Source: Gemmatimonadaceae bacterium (GTDB taxonomy: Bacteria > Gemmatimonadota > Gemmatimonadetes > Gemmatimonadales > Gemmatimonadaceae). Taken from it: 64,000 nucleotides of DNA. Positions 18,089-26,749 of this stretch are shown piece by piece. Numbering within the stretch: the first letter of the stretch is position 1; the number at the start of each line of letters is the position of its first letter. The stretch spans positions 1 through 64,000 of the forward strand of contig JBBJNV010000009.1 in NCBI GenBank assembly GCA_037721215.1, read 5' to 3'. The notes under the pieces are model-generated. The model saw only the letters and a list, made by a program, of their open reading frames with translations, was not told the DNA's origin and made no database searches. Both the position numbers and the translations under genes were made by a program.

Positions 18089-18721
18089 ATGCACTCCGGA
18101 CGAACCCACCGGCCAGCGACCGGAGATGATGAAGTCCCCCGGCGGGTAATCGCCGATGGCGAGCGGCTTCCTGGCGACGGCATGTATCTCCGGCTGGTGG
18201 AGCTGAGTGATTGCGGAGATGTGTACCTCAGGTGGCTGCAGGACGATGACGTAACCCGTTTTCTGGAGACGCGATGGACGGAGCAGTCCGATCAGGCGAT
18301 GCGCGAGTTCGTCTGCGCAATGCGGAGCAGCCCCAGTGAGTATTTGTTTGCCATCGTGATGGTCGGCGGAGATCGTCACGTGGGGAACATCAAGGTTGGA
18401 GCGATTCACCCGGTTCACCGGCACGCGGACGTGAGCTACTTCATCGGTGAACGGGAAGAATGGGGCAAGGGCATTGCCAGCGAGGCGATACGGATTGCAA
18501 CTCGTTTTGCGTTCGAGCGGGCCGGGGTGCACCGCGTTCAGGCGGTGGTGCACGACGGCAATGCGGGAAGCGCTGCGGCACTCGAGCGTGCAGGATTTGC
18601 ACGAGAGGGCGTTTTTCGGCAGAAGCTCTGGATCGGGGACCGCTGGAGCGACCAGATCGCCTATGCGTTTGTGCGACCCGAAAGCATGGCCGGGATCGAT
18701 TATATTCAGCCGGAGGTTTGA
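18089..18721 (+). CDS. GNAT-family N-acetyltransferase (RimJ/RimL or PseH-like)
   Basis: The 210-residue protein has about 30 poorly conserved N-terminal residues, then MYLRLVELSDCGDVYLRWL, the usual opening of RimJ/RimL-type GNAT domains. The acetyl-CoA loop is EREEWGKGIASEAI near residue 130, followed by VVHDGNAGSAAALERAGF. In this setting it probably acetylates an amino group of a nonulosonic acid precursor, the job of PseH. It starts on the base after the hisF stop. Residue Met32 could also be the start. Confidence 0.82.
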   Translation: MHSGRTHRPATGDDEVPRRVIADGERLPGDGMYLRLVELSDCGDVYLRWLQDDDVTRFLETRWTEQSDQAMREFVCAMRSSPSEYLFAIVMVGGDRHVGNIKVGAIHPVHRHADVSYFIGEREEWGKGIASEAIRIATRFAFERAGVHRVQAVVHDGNAGSAAALERAGFAREGVFRQKLWIGDRWSDQIAYAFVRPESMAGIDYIQPEV

Positions 18722-18723
18722 CG

Positions 18724-18846
18724 GCGTGTCATTCCGTCATTGCGCACGAGCCCGAGTTCATTTGCGACCGTCTCATCGATGGCCGCGATTTCAACATGGA
18801 CGAGTCACTTGTGGCGCAGTCCCGACAAGCTGTTCCAGCCCTGTGA
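18724..18846 (+). pseudogene. C-terminal remnant of a paralogue of the 23030 glycosyltransferase
   Basis: In the 200-base gap before pseB one frame reads HEPEFICDRLIDGRDFNMDE and ends at TGA 18844-18846. The intact gene at 23030 ends with DPFIDFICDRLMDGEDF and a similar tail. The shared core (FICDRL, DG, DF, M) is too specific for chance. No start or body of such a gene remains upstream, where the intact acetyltransferase now stands. This is the scrap of a lost or replaced copy. Confidence 0.7.
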
Positions 18847-18922
18847 CACCGGTCAAGGTGGCGGCGGAGCAGCGGCATCCGGCAGAAAGTGCACGATTCA
18901 AGTTTGAAACCAGGGGCAGGGA

Positions 18923-19924
18923 ATGTTGAACGGAAAAACGGTTCTGATCACCGGCGGGACGGGCTCATTCGGGCAGCGTTTCACGGATATGGTACTCAGG
19001 GAATTCAGTCCGAAGCGCCTGATCGTCTTCAGCCGCGACGAGCTCAAGCAGTTCGAGATGCACTCGAGATTCGGTGAAGATGAGTATCCCAACATCCGGT
19101 ATTTTATCGGCGATGTACGCGACCGCGACCGGCTCTACCGTGCTTTCGACGGTGTGGACATCGTGGTTCATGCGGCAGCGCTCAAGCAGGTTCTGGCGGC
19201 GGAATACAATCCGATCGAAGCGGTCAAGACAAACGTGCTGGGCGCCGCCAACGTGATCGACGCTGCGATCGACCGTGGCGTGATGAAGGTGATCGCGCTT
19301 AGCACCGACAAGGCCGCAAGCCCGGTCAGCCTCTATGGAGCCACCAAGCTCTGTTCAGACAAGCTTTTTGTTGCGGCGAACAGCTATTCCGGACAGCATC
19401 GCACGCGGTTCAGCGTTGTGCGCTACGGTAATGTCCTGGGTAGCCGGGGCAGCGTAATACCGGTCTTCCAGCGACAGCAGAAAACCGGCCGGCTGTCGAT
19501 TACCGATCCTCGCATGACGAGGTTCTGGATCACGCTGGAACAGGGTGTGAGGTTTGTCCTGAATTGCCTGGATCACATGTCGGGCGGTGAGATCTTCGTT
19601 CCCAAGATACCCAGCATGAAGCTCATCGACCTGGCGCGCGTCATTGGGCCTGAGTGCGAGGTTGAGGTCGTCGGGAGGCGGCCTGGAGAGAAGCTCCATG
19701 AATTGATGGTAGGCGAGGATGATGCGCACAATACAATCGAATACGACGACTTTTACGCGATACTACCGACACTGCCTATCCTGAACAGGAATGAAACTGA
19801 GATGATGAACGGCGGGCGGCCGTGTCCCGAGGGGTTTCGGTACAGCAGCGAGACCAATGACAGATGGCTAACGGCGGCCGAGCTCGAGCAGATGATCGAT
19901 CAGAACGGCCCTGCCGGGCGCTGA
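18923..19924 (+). CDS. pseB: UDP-GlcNAc 4,6-dehydratase (inverting), PseB-like
   Basis: The 333-residue soluble SDR carries VLITGGTGSFGQRF at residues 7-20, STDKAASPVSLYGATK at 127-142 and RPGEKLHELM near the C-terminus, which together define PseB-type dehydratases. It makes the 4-keto-6-deoxy sugar that starts pseudaminic-type nonulosonic acid synthesis. It precedes an RmlD-like reductase and a NeuB-type synthase. AGGGA lies almost against the ATG, so a ribosome site is present but closely spaced. A dedicated PseC aminotransferase is not adjacent; the DegT enzymes at 40293 and 61560 or the fused aminotransferase could serve. Confidence 0.92.
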   Translation: MLNGKTVLITGGTGSFGQRFTDMVLREFSPKRLIVFSRDELKQFEMHSRFGEDEYPNIRYFIGDVRDRDRLYRAFDGVDIVVHAAALKQVLAAEYNPIEAVKTNVLGAANVIDAAIDRGVMKVIALSTDKAASPVSLYGATKLCSDKLFVAANSYSGQHRTRFSVVRYGNVLGSRGSVIPVFQRQQKTGRLSITDPRMTRFWITLEQGVRFVLNCLDHMSGGEIFVPKIPSMKLIDLARVIGPECEVEVVGRRPGEKLHELMVGEDDAHNTIEYDDFYAILPTLPILNRNETEMMNGGRPCPEGFRYSSETNDRWLTAAELEQMIDQNGPAGR

Positions 19925-19929
19925 GAGGA

Positions 19930-20847
19930 ATGCTCCTCGTGACGGGTGCCAGCGGGTTTCTTGGCAGCAACATCGCCAGAGAAGCTATCGTCGCCGGTGT
20001 TCCGGTAAGAGGTACGTATCACCGTAATGCATTCCGCATGGACGGCTTGCAGGTGTTCGGTGTCGACCTGTCTCAGGCAGCCGAGGTCCGAGACCTCCTG
20101 ACTCGTACGAAGCCAGATTGGGTCGTCAATTGCGCCGCATATACCAACGTCGACGACTGCGAAGTCAATCCCGATCGCGCGCGTTTGTTAAATGTCGGCC
20201 TGCCGCAGACGTTGGCAGCCGAATGCGCGAATGCGGGCATCCGCATGATGCATGTTTCGACAGACTCGGTCTTTGATGGCAGACGGGGAGGCTACAGCGA
20301 GGAGGATTCCCCGGCACCGCTCAACGTCTACGCGCAAACCAAGCTCGAGGGGGAGCACGCGGTAACTGCAGCGTTGTCCGGTGCCTTGGTGGTGAGGACC
20401 AATTTTATTGGCGTCTCGCCGGGAAGTGACGCCGGGCTGGCTGACTGGATCGCGGGAAAATTCGAGCGAAAGGAGCGGGTTTCGGGATTCACCGATGTCG
20501 TCTTTGCTCCGCTCCTGGCCAACGAGGTGGCCCGGATTGCACTGGAAATGATGCAGGTTGGCCTGCAGGGTCTCTATCATGTGAGTGCGCGGGATTCTGT
20601 GAGCAAGTACGAGTTCGCCTGTCGTCTCGGCGAGGCACTCGGTGCGGGCAGAGAGATGGTGGATCCGACTTCCATCGAGGCTGCCGGCCTGCGGGCGCGG
20701 CGCCCGATGAACACGTCCCTGTCACCCCGGAAGACGGAATGCGCGCTTGGCCGCCAAATGCCTGAAGTGGACGCCGCTATCGGCGCCTATGCGGAACTCC
20801 GCGCCGCGGAGACGGCGGCGGTGTCAGGCTTGTCGACCAGGGTCTGA
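19930..20847 (+). CDS. RmlD-like NAD(P)-dependent sugar reductase/epimerase
   Basis: I set the start at ATG 19930, preceded by GAGAGGA and followed by LLVTGASGFLGSN; the upstream frame is a shadow of pseB. The 305-residue SDR has NCAAYTNVDDCE, VSTDSVFDGRRGGYSEED and VYAQTKLEGE (the YxxxK pair), matching the RmlD dTDP-4-dehydrorhamnose reductase group. Its place between pseB and neuB suggests it acts on a keto sugar of the nonulosonic pathway, or reduces a side branch. The exact substrate is unknown. Confidence 0.82.
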   Translation: MLLVTGASGFLGSNIAREAIVAGVPVRGTYHRNAFRMDGLQVFGVDLSQAAEVRDLLTRTKPDWVVNCAAYTNVDDCEVNPDRARLLNVGLPQTLAAECANAGIRMMHVSTDSVFDGRRGGYSEEDSPAPLNVYAQTKLEGEHAVTAALSGALVVRTNFIGVSPGSDAGLADWIAGKFERKERVSGFTDVVFAPLLANEVARIALEMMQVGLQGLYHVSARDSVSKYEFACRLGEALGAGREMVDPTSIEAAGLRARRPMNTSLSPRKTECALGRQMPEVDAAIGAYAELRAAETAAVSGLSTRV

Positions 20848-20850
20848 TCG

Positions 20851-21915
20851 ATGCCGTCCCTGGAGATTGCCGGACGCGGCGTCGGAGATGCTCACCCCAC
20901 CTATTTCATTGCCGATATCGCCGCCAACCACGACGGAGATCTGGCACGCTCTGTCGACCTCATCCACCTCGCGGCGGAAGCGGGCGCCGATGCTGCAAAA
21001 TTTCAGCATTTTCGCGCCGAGCACATCGTGAGCCGGCTCGGCTTCGAGTCCGGACCGAAAGTGTCGCATCAGGGTGCCTGGAAAAAAACGGTGTTCGAAG
21101 TTTATCGGGCCGCGTCGGTTCCCTGGGAATGGACAGAGCACCTCAGCGCAGCGTGTGCGGACGCGGGCATCCATTTCTTCTCGTCACCTTATGATCTCGC
21201 AGCCGTGGACATGCTGGAGCCGTATGTGCCTGCATACAAGATAGGCTCGGGCGACATCACGTGGATTGAAGCCCTCGAACATATCGCAGCAAAGGGAAAA
21301 CCTGTTCTTCTCGCAACCGGCGCGTCCGATATTGGCGAGGTCGAGCGTGCGGTCGGTGCAATTCTTTCGATCAACCGACGGCTGCTTTTGATGCAGTGCA
21401 ATACCAATTACACGGGTAGCGCCGAAAATTACAGATTCGTCAATCTTCGGGTGTTGTCGCTGTTCAGGTCGATGTATCCCGCGCTCGTTCTCGGACTCAG
21501 CGATCATACACCGGGACACTCGGCAGTGCTGGGTGCGGTGGCGCTCGGTGCGCGTGCAATCGAGAAACATTTCACTGATGATCGCGGGCGTGAGGGTCCC
21601 GACCACCCGTTTTCGCTCGACGCCGCGGCCTGGCGTGAGATGGTCGACCGAACCCGCGAGCTTGAACAGTGTCTCGGCGACGGCCAGAAAATCGTCGAGT
21701 ACAACGAACGGGATACCGTGGTCATTCAACGACGCTGCCTGCGTGCGGCGCAGGATCTTAGAGCCGGCAGCATACTTTCCGATGAAGACCTCGAAGCCCT
21801 GCGGCCTGCGCCGCCGGACGCGATATTCCCGTTCGACAGGTCTCGTGTGGTCGGACGTCCGCTGAAGCGTGATCTCGAGCGCGGCGACTACCCCAGATGG
21901 ACGGATCTCGGCTGA
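20851..21915 (+). CDS. neuB: Nonulosonic acid synthase (NeuB/PseI/LegI family)
   Basis: The 354-residue protein condenses a six-carbon amino sugar with phosphoenolpyruvate to a nine-carbon acid. It shows FIADIAANHDGD near residue 15, GADAAKFQ, FSSPYDLAAVDML, YKIGSGDITW and GLSDHTPGHS, all conserved in the NeuB barrel. The C-terminal 70 residues form an SAF/antifreeze-like domain (DTVVIQRRCLRAAQDLRAG). Sialic, pseudaminic and legionaminic synthases cannot be told apart by eye; the nearby pseB argues for a pseudaminic-type product. The next gene's ATG lies 19 bases inside this one. Confidence 0.94.
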   Translation: MPSLEIAGRGVGDAHPTYFIADIAANHDGDLARSVDLIHLAAEAGADAAKFQHFRAEHIVSRLGFESGPKVSHQGAWKKTVFEVYRAASVPWEWTEHLSAACADAGIHFFSSPYDLAAVDMLEPYVPAYKIGSGDITWIEALEHIAAKGKPVLLATGASDIGEVERAVGAILSINRRLLLMQCNTNYTGSAENYRFVNLRVLSLFRSMYPALVLGLSDHTPGHSAVLGAVALGARAIEKHFTDDRGREGPDHPFSLDAAAWREMVDRTRELEQCLGDGQKIVEYNERDTVVIQRRCLRAAQDLRAGSILSDEDLEALRPAPPDAIFPFDRSRVVGRPLKRDLERGDYPRWTDLG

Positions 21916-23033
21916 AAGTCCTTTACGCTTCACACGGGTATACGACCCACGATTACCGTTTTCTACATTCGTTTGCTGGCGCCGGCTGGGACACTACCCA
22001 TGTTCCGATGCTGGACGACCAACTGGAGGCGCGGCCGCGCCCCGATGGTGTTTTGACCGAACGGTGGACCAGACACCAACGGGCACCGGCGAGTAGCGCC
22101 GATTGGCGGCATCGACGCGACCGGTTGGCCGAAATAGTAGAGCGGACGCACCCTTCAGTCGTCATTGCCGGCCCCATCCAGTCAGTGGCTTTTATCGCCG
22201 CCCTTGCTCGCGTCAGTCCTCTGATGGCCGTTTCGTGGGGATCGGATCTTCTGGTCGACGCTGACCTGACGTCCCGCTCGCAATTCGTTACCCGGCATAC
22301 GCTGGCGCGGTCTGACGCTGTGTTTGGCGACTGCCTCGCTGTCCGCGAGGCCGTGCGGCGCCATTCCTGCATTGCTGAGGGCCGCATCGTTACGTTTCCG
22401 TGGGGAATCGATCTTCGCCGGTTCAGTCCGGGTAAGTCGTCATTCGTGTTTCGGGACGAGCTTGGCTGGGAGTCGAACGAGATTTTCATCTCCACGCGAA
22501 GCTGGGAGCCGGTGTACGCGATCGAGGTGCTGGTCCATGCGTTTGCGAAGGTCGTCGGCCAGCGACCCCGGGCGCGACTGCTGCTGCTCGGCGATGGATC
22601 TCAGGAAGCATCCATCCGATCGATAGTGAACGACCTTGGGCTCGATGCTGTTGTACACGCGCCCGGAAGGGTGAATCAGGACCATCTGCCAGACTACTTC
22701 CGTCTTGCGGATGTTTATGTCAGCTCAGCGCTGAGCGACGGAACTTCGGTGTCGCTGCTCGAGGCAATGGCGTGCGGGCTGCCGGTTGTCGTCACCAATG
22801 CTTTTGGAAATCTTGAATGGGTGGAGGAGGGAGTGAACGGAGCATTGGCAACGCCGGGAAGCGTAGACGCGCTCGCGACCGCGATGCTGTCGATACCCGT
22901 CCGGCCCGCCGACAAAGCGGGCATGCGCGCTGCCAATGTAGCGAAGGCGCGCAGCCGGGCGGATTGGGACGCGAATTTTCCGGCGCTGGTAACGCTCGTT
23001 GAATCGCTGGCAGACTCCCTACGAAACGAATGA
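21897..23033 (+). CDS. GT4-family glycosyltransferase
   Basis: The 378-residue GT-B enzyme opens with LKVLYASHGYTTHDYRFLHS. It has the nucleotide-sugar-binding C-terminal block RLADVYVSSALSDGTSVSLL with EAMACGLPVV, where the paired acidic residues are the GT4 hallmark. It lies between the nonulosonic synthase and another glycosyltransferase and overlaps both neighbours, so it likely adds a sugar in the same repeat unit. Donor and acceptor cannot be read from sequence. Confidence 0.88.
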   Translation: MDGSRLKVLYASHGYTTHDYRFLHSFAGAGWDTTHVPMLDDQLEARPRPDGVLTERWTRHQRAPASSADWRHRRDRLAEIVERTHPSVVIAGPIQSVAFIAALARVSPLMAVSWGSDLLVDADLTSRSQFVTRHTLARSDAVFGDCLAVREAVRRHSCIAEGRIVTFPWGIDLRRFSPGKSSFVFRDELGWESNEIFISTRSWEPVYAIEVLVHAFAKVVGQRPRARLLLLGDGSQEASIRSIVNDLGLDAVVHAPGRVNQDHLPDYFRLADVYVSSALSDGTSVSLLEAMACGLPVVVTNAFGNLEWVEEGVNGALATPGSVDALATAMLSIPVRPADKAGMRAANVAKARSRADWDANFPALVTLVESLADSLRNE

Positions 23034-24796
23034 TCGAAAGCACTGAAACGACGCTGTCAGACGACGAGCACCGTCGGGGGTCGATCGACTGGGCACGATT
23101 GTTTCGCCGAGCAGCACCCCTCGTCGTGAGAGAAGCGGCATGGCGTGCAATCGACAAGCTCCCGCTCATTGCTCAACGGCGTTTCAGGCACACCGGTGAG
23201 CACAGACGGTGGAAGATGCAGCAGCTCTACGAACGTGAAGCCCGTCCACGGCTGGCCGCTCCGACCGTGCTATTCTGGATTCCAGGCGGCATGCATCTGT
23301 TGCTTCATGTCGAAACCGCGATCGCGGCGGCGCTTCGGCTGAGAGGCTACAACGTTCACGCGATCATCTGCGACTCGCCCTATCGCGCCTGTGTGCGACG
23401 GGAGGCAACCGACGGAATGGCGATTGAAGACTGGCGGAGCATCTGCCCGCGGTGCATCGCTTCGAATCGGGATGTGCTGGAAGTGATGGGCATTCCATAT
23501 TCCTCGGTCGGCGATTACGTAACGATGGAGGTTCGCGAGCAACTCCGCGCTCGGGCGGAACAATGCTCGGAATCCAATATTCTCGAACTGTCGCACAGAG
23601 GGTTGTTAATCGGTCGAAATGTGCTTTCAGCGGTAACGCGCTACCAGCAGGGCGCGTCTTGCTCCATTGATGAGCAGATCCTTCGCGAATACGCCTACAG
23701 TGCGTTAGTCTCGGCAGAAGCTGCGGCGCATGTCATGGACTGTTTCAAGCCGGATCGGGTGTTGATGTCACATGCGGTCTATGTCGATTGGGGGCCGGCG
23801 CTTAATGCAGCCATCAGCCGTGGCATTCCCGTCATCGGCTGGAAGGCTTCATATCTGAGTGCCCGTTTTTTTTTCAGGCATGTTACTGATCCCGAGCGCA
23901 TTGACTTCCATGCGGTGAGCGACAGAAGCTGGCAGGCCAGGGCATCTACGCCCCTGACGGATGAGGAAGACGCCGACCTCCAGACATTTCTTGACCGGCG
24001 CTACCGCCAGCGTGTGAGCTTTGACATGCGTAATCTGCAGGAATACACCGGAGAGACCGATCGCTTTCGCGCCAAATACCGGCTGGAAAAAGGGAAGCCT
24101 GTCTGGGGGATAATGGCTCACATCAATTGGGACAGTGTCTCCGATTATTCACCCATGGCATATCGTTCATTCGACGAATGGATAGTCGACACTGTAGAGC
24201 AGGTAAGCCGGATACCCGAAGTTCAATGGCTGATCAAGGTGCATCCGGCGGAAGTCGATTACGATCCCCGGAACGGTGTGCAGCGTTTCGTAGAGGCGCG
24301 CTTCGCGTCCCTGGCCTCAAACGTCAGAATCATCCCGGCAGGCGAGGAGATAAGCCCGCTCGAATTTTTTGACTTGGTCGACGGAGGCGTCACAGTGTAC
24401 GGGACTTCCGGGCTGGAACTTGCGCTTGCCGGAAAGCCCGTCATTCTTGCTGGCGAAGCACACTACGCGGGAAGAGGGTTTACCGAGGACGGACTGACGG
24501 TAGAGAGCTATCGCAGACTTCTTGCACGTGCGGGCACGATTGGTCGGCTTAGCCAGCGCAAGACTGCGCTGGCCCGGCGCTATGCCTACTCGCTATTCAT
24601 GGAGCGGCAGGTGCCGCTGCCCTTCGTGCAGGATCCGTCGTCGCCCTGGTGGACACTTCAACACGAAAAGCGGGATCTGTTAATCGAGGGTAAAGACCCC
24701 TTCATCGATTTCATATGTGACCGTCTGATGGATGGCGAAGATTTCATCATGAACCGGCATCTCGTCGAACTCGCGGAAGCGAATACCGCAGCGTGA
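23030..24796 (+). CDS. Capsule-type GT-B glycosyltransferase (KpsC/KpsS-like), candidate nonulosonic acid transferase
   Basis: The 588-residue protein has an N-terminal Rossmann-like half (TVLFWIPGGMHLLLHVETAI) and a second half with WLIKVHPAEVDYDP, FFDLVDGGVTVYGTSGLELA and LAGKPVILAGEAHY. That HP...GTSGLELA...GKPV pattern is shared with KpsC/KpsS and related CMP-sugar-dependent capsule transferases. Next to neuB and the cytidylyltransferase fusion, it is a good candidate to use the CMP-nonulosonic acid made here. The C-terminus (FICDRLMDGEDF) recurs as a scrap at 18724. ATGA overlap with the preceding gene. The function is inferred. Confidence 0.75.
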   Translation: MIESTETTLSDDEHRRGSIDWARLFRRAAPLVVREAAWRAIDKLPLIAQRRFRHTGEHRRWKMQQLYEREARPRLAAPTVLFWIPGGMHLLLHVETAIAAALRLRGYNVHAIICDSPYRACVRREATDGMAIEDWRSICPRCIASNRDVLEVMGIPYSSVGDYVTMEVREQLRARAEQCSESNILELSHRGLLIGRNVLSAVTRYQQGASCSIDEQILREYAYSALVSAEAAAHVMDCFKPDRVLMSHAVYVDWGPALNAAISRGIPVIGWKASYLSARFFFRHVTDPERIDFHAVSDRSWQARASTPLTDEEDADLQTFLDRRYRQRVSFDMRNLQEYTGETDRFRAKYRLEKGKPVWGIMAHINWDSVSDYSPMAYRSFDEWIVDTVEQVSRIPEVQWLIKVHPAEVDYDPRNGVQRFVEARFASLASNVRIIPAGEEISPLEFFDLVDGGVTVYGTSGLELALAGKPVILAGEAHYAGRGFTEDGLTVESYRRLLARAGTIGRLSQRKTALARRYAYSLFMERQVPLPFVQDPSSPWWTLQHEKRDLLIEGKDPFIDFICDRLMDGEDFIMNRHLVELAEANTAA

Positions 24797-24878
24797 TATC
24801 TGAAGCCCGCAGCCCTGCCTGTTATATTCAGATCACTCCGATCGACGCGAGCGCCCTGCATCAATACCAATCCGAAAG

Positions 24879-26417
24879 TTGAGTCTATCAGCCCCCTCTA
24901 TCCCGCATGAACGACTGACCGCACGGCCCGAGAACCCGGAACTGATCCGTCTGGTGGGGCTGGACGATGCCGGAGAGCCTTTCCTGAGCGGTGATCGCGT
25001 ATTGCGAGGCATTTATGCTGGCCACGCCTCCGGTGTGCGCGAAGTACTCGCTGTGTGCGAGGAAAACGACCTTTTTCGCCACGGGCTGGTAAGGACTCGC
25101 GAACTAGCCAGCGATCCGCATCCCGGCATTGGGTATGAGACAGTCCTGGAGCACGAGCGGGTTGAGTTCGTTACGTATCCTCACGAATGGCCGGCATCGA
25201 TGTTTAAGGAGGCGGCCCGATTTCACGTCGACCTTTTCGAACGTCTCCAGCAGCACGGGCTCACGCTCAAGGACTGGCACCCCTGGAATGTTCTTTTCGT
25301 CGCGACGACACCGGTATTCGTCGATTTCACGTCGGTCGTTCCGATTGAAGCCCTTTCTCAGCAGACGCATCTCGCCGGCGCACGATCCCCGAGAGGATTC
25401 GCCTCGCGATGGGATTCAGCGTCGATCGCGATTTACGAGATGTACCGAGTGATGTTCGAGCCGTACTTTGGTCTCCCTCTCGTGATGATGGATCGGGGGC
25501 GCCACGGCCAGGCGAGAAAGCGGCTTTTCGAGACGACTCTGAATGCGGCGGACTCGGTAATCAGCAGGCGCGAAGCATTTGCCGACGATCGCACAGCGCG
25601 ACTGGGATATGAGCTGGAGGATCGGCTGCTTCGCGCTTCGCTGATCGAGAAAGGACCAGTGAAGAAGCGCTTCTTCTCCCGCGTACGGAAAGCTATCGAC
25701 AGTCGGAATGTGGCAATCACGTCGAGTCACTACAGTTCATACTATGAGGAGAAACGGGAGGCTTTCGCCGCCGAGCCAGTGCCTGAGTGGACCAATAAGC
25801 AGCGCGTGGTGCACGATGCCATCGCGCGTTTTACGCCGCGCACCTTGCTTGACCTCGGAAGCAACACGGGCTGGTTTTCGATGCTCGCCGCAAAGATGGG
25901 GTGCTCGGTGGTTGCGGTGGACCTGGATGAGGCCTGCATAGACCGGCTGTTCCATGCCGCGAAGCTCGAGGGCCTGTCGATCCTGCCGCTTGTCGCCAAT
26001 CTCACTGCGCCTCTTCCGGAACTCAGGGCCAGGACCTACGCCGATGAGCCCGCGCGTTCGCTGATCGGTTCAGACGCACCACTGATTCAGTCGCCCGTGC
26101 GCAGGCTCCGCTGCGAAATGGTGCTGGCACTTGCCGTTGTCCACCACTTGGCGCTCGGCCAGGCACACAGCTTCACCAGCATCGCGTCCATTCTGGGCGA
26201 TCTCGCGACACGCTACCTTTGCGTGGAGTTCGTTTCGCTCGATGACCGTATGATAACCAGCGATCCGTCGTTTTTCCCCGCGTATGCCGCGGCGCGTGAG
26301 GACTTCAGCTGGTATAAGCAGGACAACTTTATTGCTGCCCTGAAGAAGCACTTCTCGACCGTCGAAGCGCTTCCATCCTATCCCGACTCGAGAACGCTTC
26401 TTATCTGTTCCAAGTAG
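24879..26417 (+). CDS. Class I methyltransferase with N-terminal kinase-like domain
   Basis: The 512-residue protein has two parts. Residues 1-270 show a degenerate small-molecule-kinase look (HGLTLKDWHPWNVLF and VFVDFTSV, echoing the HxDxxxxN and DF motifs). Residues 300-512 are a SAM-dependent methyltransferase (TLLDLGSNTGWFSMLA, VVAVDLDEA, VLALAVVHHLALG). This layout resembles NoeA-related nodulation methyltransferases. It probably methylates a sugar or a carried intermediate. The start is TTG 24879, 82 bases after the previous gene. ATGs inside the frame come too late to be likely. Confidence 0.75.
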   Translation: MSLSAPSIPHERLTARPENPELIRLVGLDDAGEPFLSGDRVLRGIYAGHASGVREVLAVCEENDLFRHGLVRTRELASDPHPGIGYETVLEHERVEFVTYPHEWPASMFKEAARFHVDLFERLQQHGLTLKDWHPWNVLFVATTPVFVDFTSVVPIEALSQQTHLAGARSPRGFASRWDSASIAIYEMYRVMFEPYFGLPLVMMDRGRHGQARKRLFETTLNAADSVISRREAFADDRTARLGYELEDRLLRASLIEKGPVKKRFFSRVRKAIDSRNVAITSSHYSSYYEEKREAFAAEPVPEWTNKQRVVHDAIARFTPRTLLDLGSNTGWFSMLAAKMGCSVVAVDLDEACIDRLFHAAKLEGLSILPLVANLTAPLPELRARTYADEPARSLIGSDAPLIQSPVRRLRCEMVLALAVVHHLALGQAHSFTSIASILGDLATRYLCVEFVSLDDRMITSDPSFFPAYAAAREDFSWYKQDNFIAALKKHFSTVEALPSYPDSRTLLICSK

Positions 26418-26441
26418 TGGTTGGGCAACCTGAATAAAACC

Positions 26442-26450
26442 GGGAGGAGA
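26442..26450 (+). promoter_or_regulatory. Strong ribosome-binding site of the acyl carrier protein
   Basis: GGGAGGAGA lies 7 bases before ATG 26458. It is the best Shine-Dalgarno sequence in the block, and most neighbours lack one. This fits a need for many copies of a carrier protein relative to the enzymes around it. Confidence 0.7.
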
Positions 26451-26457
26451 TAGCCGA

Positions 26458-26745
26458 ATGAAGGCCAGTTACGATGATGTCGAAAATTTTCTGCGTCAGG
26501 AGGTGGCTTCACTTACCGCCGCCGCGCTGGAGACCGTGAATGGCGAAACTGTGCTGGTTGGTGCCAATCGCGTGGTTGATTCGGCGGACCTGGTGATGCT
26601 GCTCCTGGCCGCCGAGGAATTTGCACGTGACAAAATGAATGTTGAGTTTGACTGGACCAGTGACAGCGCCATGTCCGAAGCGCGCAGCACCTTGCGGAAT
26701 ATTCGCACGCTGGCCCGCCATCTGGCCGATCTGCAGCCCGCGTAA
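26458..26745 (+). CDS. Acyl carrier protein-like protein
   Basis: The 95-residue acidic helical protein has VVDSADLVMLLLAAEEFARD around residues 39-58. Ser42 after Asp41 is the expected phosphopantetheine attachment site, and the following hydrophobic-acidic helix is typical of carrier proteins. It heads a four-gene set with a ketoreductase, an acyl-adenylating enzyme and an AAC(3)-type transferase, implying that an acyl group is built on this carrier and passed to an amino sugar. Its ribosome site is unusually strong. Confidence 0.82.
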   Translation: MKASYDDVENFLRQEVASLTAAALETVNGETVLVGANRVVDSADLVMLLLAAEEFARDKMNVEFDWTSDSAMSEARSTLRNIRTLARHLADLQPA

Positions 26746-26749
26746 CACG

